Source of the DNA: Athripsodes cinereus
Taxonomy: Eukaryota > Arthropoda > Insecta > Trichoptera > Leptoceridae
NCBI GenBank assembly: GCA_947579605.1
Contig: OX388307.1
Coordinates: 29,799,237 to 29,863,236 of the forward strand
Length of the DNA stretch: 64,000 bases
Direction of reading: 5' to 3'
Part shown: one piece after another, positions 32,756-43,514 of the stretch
Position numbering within the stretch: position 1 is the first letter of the stretch
Layout of the letters: every line of letters starts with the position of its first letter
Notes under the pieces: generated by a model
Seen by the model: only the letters and a program-made list of their open reading frames with translations
The model's database searches: none
What the model was told of the DNA's origin: nothing
Made by a program: the position numbers and the translations under genes

Positions 32756-35604
32756 TAGGGTGTGTCGCTCTCCATACAAAAAAAATAAAGTTTATTTTAT
32801 TTTAACTCCTTAGTACTCAAAAGTTGTATGATGTTGCTAATGAAAAGAAAATACAAAAAAATGCTACTTTATACATTATCTTTAGCCTCCTCAAGCAGCA
32901 TGAAGTTTTGAAAAAAATGCAAAAAACGTTTGCTCTTATAACGAAAATAGAAAAAACATTGAATCTTTACGATGCTATGTATTAGTGATTTTATGTAAAT
33001 AAGAGTCGATTTAAGATAATTTAAACAAAAATAAGACGACATGCATTATATTTATTTATAAAAAAAATATTTGAAATCTTCCTTAGAATTAAATTTTGGC
33101 ATCATATTTCTTGAATGTTGCCTGGCGCATATAAAGCCTTCTTGAGCCTTGTGACCAGCAACAGGACTAGATGCTTCTATAGTTTATTTAACACATCTCT
33201 CCACTGATTGTGTATGGCATGGAAATTTGGGAAAGTTAAACATTTTAATGTAACATTTTAATGTAAAAATTCAGTTGAATTTTTTTTCAAATCGTCAGTA
33301 GATACTTATTGCACTCCAAAGGGGAGATGATGTGAGAATTAAAGATGGTTTTTGCCAGTCAATCAATTCTATGTAGCTGTTGCAATCGAAGTTAACTTTT
33401 GGAATTACAAATTCTCGTATATCCGGAGCTTCAATGGAGCGAGCTTTCAAGATCCTTCGACATCCCAACTCACTTATTCTCTTATCATTATCATTTAGTA
33501 TAGCTATTATTATACATATTCTCTGGATTTGCAAAATAAGAATTACGTTGAACAACAGGATATATTACTGCTTTTAATTTTGCTGGAAGGCATCGTGATG
33601 AACGAATTATTTTCCATAAATTAACTACCCCATCTTTACAAGAGTTTTATTGTAAACCATGAAGGTGCATAGACTTTCATAACAAAAACGGCCAATATTT
33701 TCAGTTTTTCACAAGGATTTTCAGTGGCGACATATAAACGTAAAATCCTTCTTGCAGACGTTAACCATCTGGCATGGGACATCTTCCCTGGTTGTTTTCG
33801 GGCCAAATCATCATTCACTTTATCAGTTGATACTGCTTGGCACAAAATGTATAAATATTTTTGGTCTGTGCTTAATTTATCACACCAAAGTTCAGGCAAT
33901 GACGTCTCAATTACAACAAACTCTTTGACCTCCATATTTTCACAAATATTAATATTTTTACCTATTGGTCCTGAAAAAGCTGAAGGTCCGATAGTTGGAC
34001 CATCTAGCGATGATAATAAATGTCGCAATGGAAGTTCAATTGCATGAAGTTGACAGATGAGCCATTGTAATGGTTTTTGAAGTCTCTTTTCTAGTCTGGA
34101 AATTATTCTATTTTTTCTTCCTGTATTAATCCGTTCCGTCACAGCCGACAGCGCAAATTTCTTCTCAGGATATTTTCTGATCTGTTAGAAAGCAAAACAA
34201 TGAGACTTTGACATCTTTCGCTGTTCCAGACAACGGAGTTATATGTCCCAGATAAATAGATCCAGGCTCTTGCACGAGTGTAACATGTTCTTCAATTTTA
34301 GATTGTCGGTAAAACTTGTTTCCTTTTTTTACCATGTAGATGGTTTTATCCTTTCTTCCATCAAAGTATAAACCATGAACGCTCATGATCTCCCGGTTGA
34401 GCAATAAGGAATCTCTCGTTCGCTTTCTGGCTCTCCGCAATCTATTGTGATCTATGATATCTTCTTTCAAAATCAAAGAAGCGATGGCAGCTCCAGCTCT
34501 ATACGATACGCAATACCTATCGCAGGTTTGAGATTACTTGTCAAGGTTTGTTTTCGTCTTAGCCTTTTCTTTTTTATTAGGGATAGGTAAGCTACAGCAC
34601 TGGAAATGTTCATCTTCCTGAGTCATACTTTTATCTGAATCAGAATCACTTTGGTATAAAGTTAAAGTTTGGCGTTATCATCGTCAACCAGGAGGTTTAC
34701 TCAATTTTTCCGCTGTCTTTTGCACTTTTTTAATTTTTCTTTGTAACTTTTGCGTAGCAACGATGTCGATACTACCTATAAACATTTGTCTTTGAAGGTG
34801 TTCTAAAAATAAACGCTCTTGTAGCGGTATTATAGCAAAAAGAATAATCTCTTCATTTGCAGGCTGCAACATCAAAAAGGCTAAGACTGTATAAAATAAA
34901 GTTCTCGATTTTATCCATGTATGCTCGACTTTTGTTTTTTCTATTGAAATTTTTAATAGTTTTTTGTAATCAGTGATGTATGACATTATCATTTTTTTTT
35001 CTATTCTTTGCTCTCAAAGCACGGGAATAGAAGCGTTTTTCCAATTTTCAATCAACATACGCGTAACGCTCGTAGCTATATCTCCTGTAGCTGGTTCTTT
35101 CGGTGAAATCTGCTTTATTTTATATCTCACCCACTCGTAATGTTTGATAACATTTTCATACGTCGGTAGCATATTCCAGTTGCATGTTATTTCTTCCGGA
35201 AATTGGTTGAAAATACTTAATTTTGTGTACTCGTACACGACTGCAACCCACGATCGAAACTGAGCGACTAATTTTTACGACTGATGTGCGACGGTAGTGC
35301 GAGAGTAAGGATCATTAGTGGATAATTTATAATAATATTTTTTATCGTTTGATTATACTATTTACATTCAAATAAACAAGAATATTTTAATGAAAAAATA
35401 TTATTAACTTTTTTTACAAAAAAAAATTATAGGACAAAATTTCTATAATTTATCGTTTTTCGCCAACTTTTGGCCATTTGAGGAGGCTAATGGAAGTTCC
35501 CAAAATTAAAAAAAAAATATCAGTTAATATTCTGTTGAGTAAAGGCAACTTTTGATGCCTCAGGCACTTTGAAATTCGAAATTTGAAAAAATCGACACAC
35601 CCTA
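32756..35604 (-). mobile_element. DNA transposon with both ends, unclassified superfamily
   Basis: 2849 bp. The ends form a perfect 12-bp inverted repeat, TAGGGTGTGTCG at 32756-32767 and CGACACACCCTA at 35593-35604. A subterminal inverted pair TTAGCCTCCTCAA / TTGAGGAGGCTAA lies near 32882 and 35479. Between them is one decayed transposase gene on the minus strand (33060-35262). GATG occurs directly outside both ends (32752-32755 and 35605-35608), a possible 4-bp target duplication; an 8-bp one is not visible. TAGGG fits the hAT terminal pattern, but the protein is not a standard hAT transposase. Confidence 0.85.
33060..35262 (-). pseudogene. Decayed transposase, RWLT(T/S)A family
   Basis: On the minus strand, in order. 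First is a region ending MLPTYENVIKHYEWVRYKIK and ENWKNASIPVL (35238-35014). A linker follows with IIPLQERLFLEHLQRQMFIG. Then come GLYFDGRKDKTIYMVKK and EPGSIYLGHITPLSGTAKDV (34476-34165). A GCDGT motif follows, just before a frameshift near 34135. The longest frame (34142-33636) has LQKPLQWLICQLHAIELPLR, LSTDQKYLYILCQAVS, PGKMSHARWLTSARRILRLY and FVMKVYAPSWFTI. The end carries ELGCRRILKARSIEAPDIRE and, near 33200, FPCHTQSVERCVK. At least five frame changes or stops. The family is widespread in arthropods and Hydra as uncharacterised proteins; D (GCDGT), CxxH and RW resemble the hAT layout. Function as a transposase is inferred. Confidence 0.82.
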
Positions 35605-35994
35605 GATGATATCATACGTTCATAATGTGCAAACATTATTCATAATTTCTAACGTGTTCGTTTTTCTATAAGCATAGAATGATGATATTGATATTCCTCT
35701 TACTTTGCATCTATTCCAGTGCAATTATATGAGCTAGCTGAAGTGAAGAGTGTTTGGTTTGAATTAACATACTATTAGAATAATTAAATTGTTATTATTA
35801 TTTCGAGTAATAATAAGACCCGTGTTTTATCTGCCAAACTTATTATTAAAAGTGAAGCCTTAATCAGGAATAATTTGTTGAGCATAAAGTTTCTGTAGCA
35901 ATACTACAGAAGCGATATGCCAAGATCTGATCAAATTTGGTCAGTTTGGATGTTCACACACTTATGAATATTTCAGTAGTATTCATTAATTAAT
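35605..35994. other. Unassigned AT-rich stretch
   Basis: No gene or repeat recognised. Confidence 0.35.
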
Positions 35995-36145
35995 TCATTT
36001 ATTTATTTATTCTTTTTGCACATCATCATTATTATATTATAACAGTGTTAACAAAACAATATAAAATTTAAAAAAAAACTAGGACAATGTGCAGTGGCGA
36101 GATAATCACTATAAAGTGATTTTTTCCGTCTAACCACGACACATT
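35995..36145 (-). mobile_element. Hairpin-tail LINE end, minus strand
   Basis: Read on the minus strand: GTGGTTAGACGGAAAAAATC, stem AATCACT-TTAT-AGTGATT, then ATCTCGCCACTGCACATTGT and an A-rich tail ending in (AAAT)n. The stem sequence differs from other copies but is fully paired. Confidence 0.7.
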
Positions 36146-36234
36146 GAAATAAACCTATTCAAGACAAATTTACGTAAATACATAATTAAAGTTTATGTTC
36201 GATGCTTTGGATTAGGTTGAAATAAATTATGTAT

Positions 36235-36345
36235 ATATTGTTATTATGTAAGGAACGCGCCGACAAATCTATTTTAATGGATTTGCCACGATTGTATATT
36301 TGTATTTAATATTTATATTAATAAATTAATAATAAAAAAAAAATT
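36235..36345 (+). mobile_element. LINE-like tail with a small hairpin
   Basis: GGAACGCGCCGACAAATCTA, stem CAAATC...GATTTG, GCCACG, then an A-rich tail. It keeps the order hairpin, GCC, A-rich tail. Confidence 0.5.
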
Positions 36346-36544
36346 ACAAAATATATACATATACAAGACATCAGTACACATCAAAAGAAAAAAAACAAAA
36401 TTAAAAATAATATGGATCAGAGGAGGGGAGGGGGGGGGCTAGGGAACGGATACTGAGTTAGAAGATAGCATTTTTCCCTTTGCAGAAGATTTAAAAACAT
36501 TGAACGATAAAACATTTATTAAGATTAAACTAATTAATTTAGAC

Positions 36545-37085
36545 TAACTAACTGCATGTAACAAACATGCAAGTTGTAATCTTCGTACCAATAAAAGTTG
36601 AACACTTTCAGGATAGGTGAGAAACCTCGTCGCTGAAGAGTGGATGTTAAATGTCTTATATGCAGTGATATGTTATACCTAGATTTGCAATATGAATCTC
36701 AAACATGTACCATCAATAAAATTTCGTTGCGGTCCTTGGTGCCGCAATTTTTAGTTTGAAAAAAAGCGAAACACATATAAATTGTTTGTAGATAACAAGA
36801 GATAGACAATATGAGAATGAGGATTATTACAGACGACAAAGGCCGGTAGATAGAGATGAATATATACATAAGAAAAGAGATGAATATATATTACTCAGGT
36901 ATTGTACCTCGACGGGTGGGTACACATTTTTAGAGAATATTTGTATGACATTGCGAATCTAGTTGTAACATATCACTGCTTATATGTGATGTTTTACAAA
37001 TAGATACTTACCTTTTAAAAGATTCTCAAAAATTAACGGAAAAGAGTGGGAGGACTGTGTCGGAAACCCTAAGGAACAACATTTA
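36545..37085 (-). repeat. Family A repeat split by a hAT MITE
   Basis: The 3' half lies at 36545-36662 (TAACTGCATGTAACAAACAT, AGGATAGGTGAGAAACCTCG) and the 5' half at 36987-37085 (AAAAGATTCTCAAAAATTAA, AAGAGTGGGAGGACTG). The break falls at the ACATTTTACATC position of the repeat and is filled exactly by the 316-bp element at 36663-36978. Confidence 0.78.
36663..36978. mobile_element. 316-bp hAT MITE, copy 2
   Basis: Same ends and length as 16753-17068, opposite orientation. A perfect 8-bp duplication CTTATATG flanks it (36655-36662 and 36979-36986). It inserted into a family A repeat, so it is younger than that copy. Confidence 0.94.
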
Positions 37086-38292
37086 AAAAGGATGTTTTTC
37101 TAATAATATCTACTAATACATTATATAAAACTAACTATAGCGAAAATGAACTTGACAAGTAAAAAATAAAAATACACTATACATCATATTAATTTTTACA
37201 ACACAGTCAACTTAATGGCACACATTACTTTGGTTAGCTGCGAGATATACCTTTATGCAAAAAGATCGCCACTTGGTCAAGGTTGTTTTTTGTTCGATAA
37301 AGTTTTTAAGTAGGTATCATTATTACATTAATAATTATCTGTTTATGTCTTATTCTTTTTAAATCATCATTTTCTTGCTAGCTGTAGGAATCTTCAATAT
37401 TCTTCATCACACCATATTTTGTTCTGAGATCTCATCCATTTTTTACCAGTGATATAGATTACAATAACATCGCGGTGCTTCTTTACTGGGTCCGTCCTTT
37501 TCCTCTTTTTCCATCCCTTAGTTTATATTTTGAGGTTCTGGTTATTCATCTATAAACTTGTGTTCTCAGTAACATATAAAATATTATGAAAAATCTGTAT
37601 CAAAGGAATGGAAAAAAAGAAAAAGCGCTGAAAGTAGTAAATTTTTCGTTAACCAACATCACGGTGAAAATATTAAACATAATTCCAAGAATTCGTAATA
37701 ACTCTTGATCAAAGTGCACGTGCAGAAGGACTATTATGTTGTTTCTTCTTACCTGAACATTTTTAATAGTAAGGGCTTCCAATCTCGAAATTTTTGAACT
37801 TTGACTTTTATAAATACCTTTTATAAGTATTATCTGCGAGCTGTGTCCAAATCTAGCTGAACAATAGAAAAACAGTAAATATTCTAAGGATATGGTGCTG
37901 ACTGGTCGAACAAGCAGCCGATGAAGTATTGAACTTAATTGTTCTATTCAAGATATGAAATATGAGACCCAAAAACGACGGGTACTTCTATTGTTTGGAT
38001 AAAATATTTCTTGATTGCTGAAGGTTATACCGTGACAGTGAGAATCGCAGAATTGGTGAAAATTGTCCATAAACTAAAAATTATCACTTAAGACGACAGC
38101 CTAGAGCCAATTCATAAGATACCTATACGAGTATCACTTCTTCTGATTAGATTTTGCACAATGTTTCATTGTGTAAACATGGTTCTCCAATCAAGATCTC
38201 TGATTGGTTTTTTCACACGAAGTGTATTTATATGAATTTTAATGCCTTTCCTTGGAACAGAGTAAGCAATGGATTAAATTGCATTTGATAAA
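37086..38292. other. Mostly unassigned, weak LINE trace
   Basis: 37390-37510 on the minus strand has basic runs (KGRKRKRTDPVKK) that could be a decayed LINE C-terminus; support is weak. The rest is AT-rich. Confidence 0.3.
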
Positions 38293-38452
38293 GTTAGTTG
38301 GAAGACATCGCATTTTAGCGATATACTCGCCCTCTGTACATTGAATTTATAATTGTTATTTTTATGCCACTATTTCATTATGTAAAATTGTAACCAATGT
38401 ACAGTGAAGAACAAAATAAAAAAAATAATAAAAAAATAAATAAACAAACAAA
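38293..38452 (+). mobile_element. Hairpin-tail LINE end
   Basis: GTTAGTTGGAAGACATCGCA, stem ATCGC-ATTTTA-GCGAT, then ACTCGCCCTCTGTACATTGA and ACCAATGTACAGTGAAGAAC, ending in an A-rich tail. It is close to the copy at 2878-3012. Confidence 0.78.
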
Positions 38453-38559
38453 AATGAATAGCAAAACTAAATAAACAAAAAAAACTATAGAAAGGAAGAA
38501 CTCTATTATAATGCGATTGACAAAACTCTGATTTGAACCCTTTACATTCGAATCAGAGC

Positions 38560-38800
38560 CGCTATAATGTTCTTAATTTTTCTTGATTTATATATTGTCT
38601 CAAGTGTTTTATGCTTGTGTGTACGTATGTTTTTTTTTTTCATATAATTTTATTGTCTTGATTTTTATTTTTCTTGTGTCGATAATTTTGTATTTTCATG
38701 CTTCTGTGTCTTGTTGATTTGATATTGTAACCTGACAAACCCAAGTGCCCTATAATGGGGTCTATGGTGTGATGGATATAAATAAAAATAAAAAATAAAA
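38560..38800 (+). mobile_element. LINE-type 3' untranslated tail
   Basis: A non-coding T-rich segment with CCTGACAAACCCAAGTGCCC and GGGGTCTATGGTGTGATGG ends in (AAAAT)n. The layout is that of a retrotransposon 3' end; family not recognised. Confidence 0.5.
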
Positions 38801-39129
38801 TGAAACTTTATGACTAGGATTTTAGAAACCCTTTTACTGACAGCAAGAAAGCATATTAATATGAATGTATGAGACGTAAACATATGTATGAAAGTAATAA
38901 TATTACTATATAGAAAACTATTAAAATGTATGAACAAGAGAAATGTTTTAATTTAAAAGGATGCACTGAGATCGAGATGTTCTATTTGTTATCAGCTTTT
39001 ATACCCGATGTTATCTAAAAAGTAGATAATTTTACGGTAGATCTTTTCTGTATACAGATGTGCGTACCTCTGGTGAATTTATCAGAATACATTTTTCCTA
39101 TATCTCTGCCAATAAAGGAGATTCTCGAG

Positions 39130-39250
39130 TATTGAATAGGAGCATACGACGTGAATGTATGGGAAATCGTATGAATCTGGAAGTTCCTCCTCTTTCCCTA
39201 TCCAAATTATGTAGAATACGGCGTGAGGGTAAAGTATAGGTATATAATTA
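39130..39250 (+). mobile_element. 3' end fragment of the YLSE LINE
   Basis: CCCTATCCAAATTATG, then AATACGGCGTGAGGGTAAAGTATAGG, a diverged match to 48095-48138 (GGCGTGAGGGTATAGTATA). The region before it (CGACGTGAATGTATGGGAAA) resembles the codons around 48009 in that LINE. Confidence 0.5.
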
Positions 39251-39329
39251 TAGAGGTGATTATACAAATAAACTATCGATGCTTGTACAAACATAATATC
39301 TAATCCAATCGTCTGCAACGTTCGTGCAT

Positions 39330-39810
39330 TCAGAGTTTCATATTTGGGTCATAAGAACGGTGTATTTTGTAAGAGGGACGTCCAAGCTATCCGAAATCTT
39401 TTCTATAAAATGACATTGATATTATTTGGCTAACTATCATTAGACTATCAAAACATGACCCAGCTAGAACCATCTTTACTGTATTACAGAGATCACAGAA
39501 TATCTTCACTGAGTGCGTTGACGTACAATATCATTTGACATGCTTATACCACTTTACTCTCTCACACTTATTTTCAAAGCCTAGTAATTTCGTTCCTAAG
39601 CTCTGGTTAGGTGTCAAGACTCACAACCCTATAGAAGGTTTGAGATAATACAGTCATTAAGAGACAGTAATATATTAAGATAATCACATCGCCCTTCATC
39701 GCTCCCGTCGAAAGCCAGGGCAGAAATCAGTCTCCTCCATTCTAAGCGTTTCGCCAATTGATTCACCTTTTCCCACGACATTCCTAGCGCTCTGATGTCG
39801 AGGTTATAGC
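39330..39810 (-). pseudogene. Two decayed GAT-tail LINE fragments
   Basis: The minus strand of 39690-39800 matches the last third of the LINE at 845-1260 (ATCAGAGCGCTAGGAATGTC, GGAGACTGATTTCTGCC). 39330-39600 matches its earlier two thirds (TCTGTAATACAGTAAAGATG, CTTACAAAATACACCG). The order is not that of one continuous element, so these are two truncated copies side by side or one rearranged copy. Many stops. Confidence 0.65.
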
Positions 39811-40112
39811 AAAGATGCGTGTTGACAATATGTTAATGTATTGTTATAAATGTATTTTAATTAGCAATGTTTTTGCGATGTGTATATTTCTTTCCTTCAA
39901 TTATTGTTTTCAATGTTTAAATAAATAATTATTTGAATATTTTACGAATTTGACACGCTTGAACATACATATGAACGAATTTAACTGAATTTTATTTTGT
40001 ACGACGCTTACGTAGCTACTTGAGAATAAATATTGCGCTGCTTACTGCAGAGAAATGCATTGAATTTGAAATGAAATTGAGGGGTTTTAATTTAAAAAGT
40101 TTAGTGCTTATT

Positions 40113-40380
40113 ATCAATCATCAAGATTCGGAAGGTTTCACATCTGGGTCATGTTCTGCGTGGAGAAAAATACCACCTTCTCCAACTGATATTGAAGGGG
40201 AAAATTGAGGGACGCCGAGGTCCCGGTAGGAGACAGATGTCCTGGCTGCGAAACATTAGGGAGTGGACCGGCATCCGAAGTGTGGAAGAGCTGTTCCGAG
40301 CAGCGCAGGACAGGGACAAGTTCGCCGAGGTGATCGCCAACGTTGGGGGGACCCGACAAGGCACTTGAAGAAGAAGAAGA
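40113..40380 (+). mobile_element. 5'-truncated LINE with GAA tail and 10-bp duplication
   Basis: The frame reads VSHLGHVLRGEKYHLLQLIL, KGKIEGRRGPGRRQMSWLRN and IREWTGIRSVEELFRAAQDR, then a stop and (GAA)n. It has the LGHVLRG, GRRxxSWLRN and ELFRAAxDR landmarks of a LINE ORF2 C-terminus. AGTGCTTATT is found at 40103-40112 and again at 40381-40390. Same family as 60656-61580. Confidence 0.9.
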
Positions 40381-40544
40381 AGTGCTTATTTGATCAAACT
40401 GAAATTTGAACAACTACGTAACTTATTTTGTGTTGATTTATACGTCTAGTAGATAGAAATATTTATAACGTTTTGTTTTATTTAAATTCGTTTATTTCCT
40501 TAAATAAGCATATACGAACAAATACATTTCAAATATCCATAGTA

Positions 40545-40820
40545 TGCCAATAAAACTAATTCCATTTCGCCACCTCACTAGGTTAAAGCCTGTGTCGAGG
40601 CTGACAGTACAAACAATAATATATGTGCAAAAAACAAATTTAGACATCATAATAAACAGATTAGATACAACGTGATTAGATACAACACACCAATAGACTA
40701 TAGAGATCGGAAAACATTTGTGTATAGATCAGAAGCAATATTATAGAAAAAATAAAAAATTGTTAAAGGATAGATAATAGATTGGTGCAGGAAATTAAAT
40801 TGATGATGAAGAAAATATCC
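40545..40820 (-). repeat. Family G repeat (LINE 3' region type)
   Basis: On the minus strand: ATTTCCTGCACCAATCTATT, ATCTAATCTGTTTATTATGA, TGTCAGCCTCGACACAGGC and GTTTTATTGGCATACT. The same order is present on the plus strand at 50200-51035, where 543 bp interrupt it. Non-coding; probably a LINE 3' region. Confidence 0.7.
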
Positions 40821-41070
40821 CGTGGAGCACCCGGTAAAGAATTGGTCTCCCACTCTTCTGCGTAAGTTTTCGAGTGTCCTGTAAAAGGCAGGTGTTCGAA
40901 AGAATAAGACATTTTACACCTCAAATTCGGCGATGAGGTTTGCCACCCATCCTGAATGTCTTAATTTTATATTGGCACGGAGAAGACAGCTTGCATGTTT
41001 TATATGCAGCTGGTCTGCTGGCTACCCCACTTGTGGGATATGCCGTGATGGTATAGTAGTAGTAGTAGTA
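40821..41070 (+). mobile_element. Family A repeat, most complete copy
   Basis: About 250 bp, used here as the reference. It starts CGTGGAGCACCCGGTAAAGA, then TAAGTTTTCGAGTGTCCTGT, AAAAGGCAGGTGTTCGAAAG, CGATGAGGTTTGCCACCCAT, TTGGCACGGAGAAGACAGC and GCTACCCCACTTGTGGGATA, ending GCCGTGATGGTATAG plus (TAG)n. No frame. GGTGTTCGAAA is a weak B-box match. The last ~35 bp resemble the end of the LINE at 47653-48138, so a SINE mobilised by that LINE is the best guess. Confidence 0.75.
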
Positions 41071-41334
41071 TGAAAGTTCGTCAAGATTTACAGTAAAGGT
41101 GTAGGGGTAGGTGCGGTTATGTTGGTTTCAGGCGTGGAGTTCTTGGAACTTGGAGTCCACGAAACCGGTCGTGCGTTAGTTATACTCGATAGTAACACCA
41201 AACAATAATAATAAAAATTCATTTTATTTTAAAACGAAGTGTTACAAAGTTAATGCCGACACAATATGTAAATGAAATTATTATGTAATGAATTTATTTA
41301 TTAATGCATTAAACTATCCAAATGTTTTTTTTTA

Positions 41335-41395
41335 ATACGGAAATTTGTTCCGCTGGTTACCCCACTTGTGAAAAGTGCCGTGATGGTGTGGTTGA
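41335..41395 (+). repeat. Family A repeat, 3' end
   Basis: CTGGTTACCCCACTTGTGAA then GTGCCGTGATGGTGTGG. Confidence 0.65.
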
Positions 41396-42049
41396 GAATT
41401 TTTTACCGTATCAAATGTCCATCTGACCCAAAATTTATACCTTATGTATTGTGCTATATTCTATACATTTTTATATGAATAAATTAACAAAGCACGTGTT
41501 AATCTGTAAGTATCTAACAATCATTATGCAAAGCAATCTAACTTAGATATAAAATTTACATATTGTTAGATTCACTGGGGCGTTTTGGATTACGTGCCGG
41601 TGGAGCATGTGTTTATTTTATAAATATTATGTAGAGAGATGATTCAAAGAAAAACAACAATTAATAATAATATTAGCACGTGTATATGATGGTAATAAAT
41701 CTATAATGCTTTCTTTACCTTCTCTAAGTGCAGTCTATTGTGCAAAGGTTGGGTATCAACAGGGCTGTTTCCACCTTTCCAACAGTGATAGAGTGCTTCA
41801 TTGATTGTATCGGCAATAACTTTGTAGCAATTCATATAAATTTTATCATAAAATAATTAATTAGATATATAATATTTTAAACTATTTCAAAACTTCTTTT
41901 GAACCACTATCTTCAATTGTGCAGCTAAGATATTCTACTCCGTCTTATTCTTCCTAATATTTTCCTTTTTTTACAGCAGATTCTTTCTCATTAGTTGAAG
42001 AACAATTTCATTGCGAAATCTACTACTACTAGTACTGTAACACAATCAT
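41396..42049. other. Unassigned AT-rich stretch
   Basis: No gene or repeat ends recognised. Confidence 0.35.
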
Positions 42050-42381
42050 GGTTTATCCCACAAGTCGACTATACAGCAGATCAGCTGAATTAATAAACAT
42101 GCAAAGTGTCCCCTACGTGCCAACAAAAAAACAATCTAGACTTTCAGACGAGGTTAGCTTCCCATTTTGAATGTCTTTTTTTGAAATGGAGAGGACAGCT
42201 TGTATGTTTATAACGTTATGTTCAATACACACATATTATTTTTTAAAATATTTCATTGATTTTTTTTTGTATTAAAACTTTTAGTTGTAAATGTATGAAA
42301 TAAATAAATAAACATGTGACTGGTCTGCTGGCTACTCCACTTGTGTGATATGCCGTGATGGTAATAGTAGTAGTAGTAGTA
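42050..42381. repeat. Two family A halves, head to head, with insertion
   Basis: A minus-strand 3' half (42050-42130: ATCCCACAAGT, CATGCAAAGTGTCCCCTACG) faces a plus-strand 3' half (42150-42381: TCCCATTTTGAATGTC, GGAGAGGACAGCTTGTATG, CTACTCCACTTGTGTGATAT, ending (TAG)n). The plus copy is itself interrupted at about 42212-42315 by an A-rich-tailed segment ending (AAAT)n. Confidence 0.72.
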
Positions 42382-42689
42382 TTCTAAATTTAGTTATAAA
42401 ATAGTGTTATTCAGAAAAAGAAAAGTATTTATTTAATTTTATATCTGAGTTAAATTATCTCCGGTTAGAAAATAAATATAATGCATTTTGATCAGAGAAT
42501 AACAGGAGCCGATTAAAAATTCAAAAATGATATTTTGGAACAAAATATTTATGAAAATATATTCTTGAAAAGTTGTGGTATCATAGATTTATTCTAATAT
42601 TTTTATGCAGTAGATCCATTCTATCCAATATTTTATGTAAGTTCCTTGTAAAGTTCAAGTGCATATTAGTGAAACATCACGTAAAATAC

Positions 42690-42805
42690 ATTTAAAAATT
42701 TCACTTCAGCGATGATGTATGCACCCTGAATTATTAAGTTCTTATGGTGCAATTTGTTCATACATGCAGTGAATTTGCTGGCTGTCTCACTAGAGGAAAA
42801 ATTCG
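42690..42805 (+). repeat. Family A repeat, decayed
   Basis: TTCACTTCAGCGATGATGTA, TGCACCCTGAATTATTAAG and ATTTGCTGGCTGTCTCACTA align with the 3' half of 40821-41070. Confidence 0.6.
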
Positions 42806-43343
42806 TATATAGGTTTTTCATAGTTGGTCCTGGCATTTGTGTCCTTTAGATCGCCTCCGGGTTATTCGTCTTAAATACTTATGTGGTGTTCTCACTTTGG
42901 CGAATATCGTCAGGACACCAAAATATGCCCAGCCATTTGAACCGTGTGAAAAAAATGACAGCTAGTCTGAAACGATGAAAACCAGTAGAAACGATATCGT
43001 CTCGAGTTGACCACCTTCCAACTTTTTCGGCCGATTGAACGATTTGCGCATGCGCAATTGTGCGCGGCGTTCGTATCTATGGTAAAAACTTTATAAACTA
43101 TAAATTTTCTAATGTTTCCCGCTTCGTGACAGCTGTTATCTTTGTTGTTGGTTTGTGGCGTTTGTTTCCTTAATTAAAAGGCGCCTTATAACCTCTACTA
43201 TAACATTTTCGACTAAAAATAAACACTTCGCGATCTCCATCTCGACGTCCGCCATTTTGAAAACAGTGTCGAAATCAAAGCGCATCTGACAGATCGTTTC
43301 TATATCGGTGGACTGTGTGAACAGAGCCCGTAGACAAACCGTA
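42806..43343. other. GC-richer unassigned stretch
   Basis: Less AT-rich than its surroundings, with GCGCATGCGCAATTGTGCGC near 43036 and CCGCCATTTTGAAAAC near 43250. Possible decayed inverted ends (CGAATATCGTC at about 42900, and CGATATAGAAACGATCTG read on the minus strand near 43300), but not enough to call an element. Confidence 0.35.
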
Positions 43344-43440
43344 CTTAGCGATCGTCTACTGGCGAACTTTTCGACAATCTACATACCTACCAGTTATAGG
43401 CGAAAATTCGTTTGTAGTCGATCGCCAAGTGCGTGTTTGC
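43344..43440. mobile_element. Foldback related to 45709-45834
   Basis: TTAGCGATCGTCTACTGGCG, then AACTTTTCGACA on the left and GAAAATTCGTTTGTAGTCGA, TCGCCAAGTGCG on the right form imperfect inverted arms of about 30 bp. The words GTTTGTAGTCGATCGCCAA are shared with 45709-45834. Confidence 0.65.
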
Positions 43441-43514
43441 AGGTGTGACGATCAATGGATGTCCGGCGAATTTTGTTTTTTCGCCTTGCGATATATTTTG
43501 AAATTCGCCTGGCA

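Noticed and set aside
33636..34142. 168-residue frame as a host gene
   Set aside because: It lies inside a transposon with inverted ends, continues in other frames on both sides, and is broken by frameshifts.
40138..40413. Minus-strand frame over the GAA-tail LINE
   Set aside because: It is antisense to the LINE C-terminus at 40113-40380; the sense frame has the LGHVLRG and GRRxxSWLRN motifs.
42880..43340. DNA transposon suggested by CGAATATCG near 42900 and an inverted CGATAT near 43300
   Set aside because: The inverted match is short and interrupted, and no target duplication was found.
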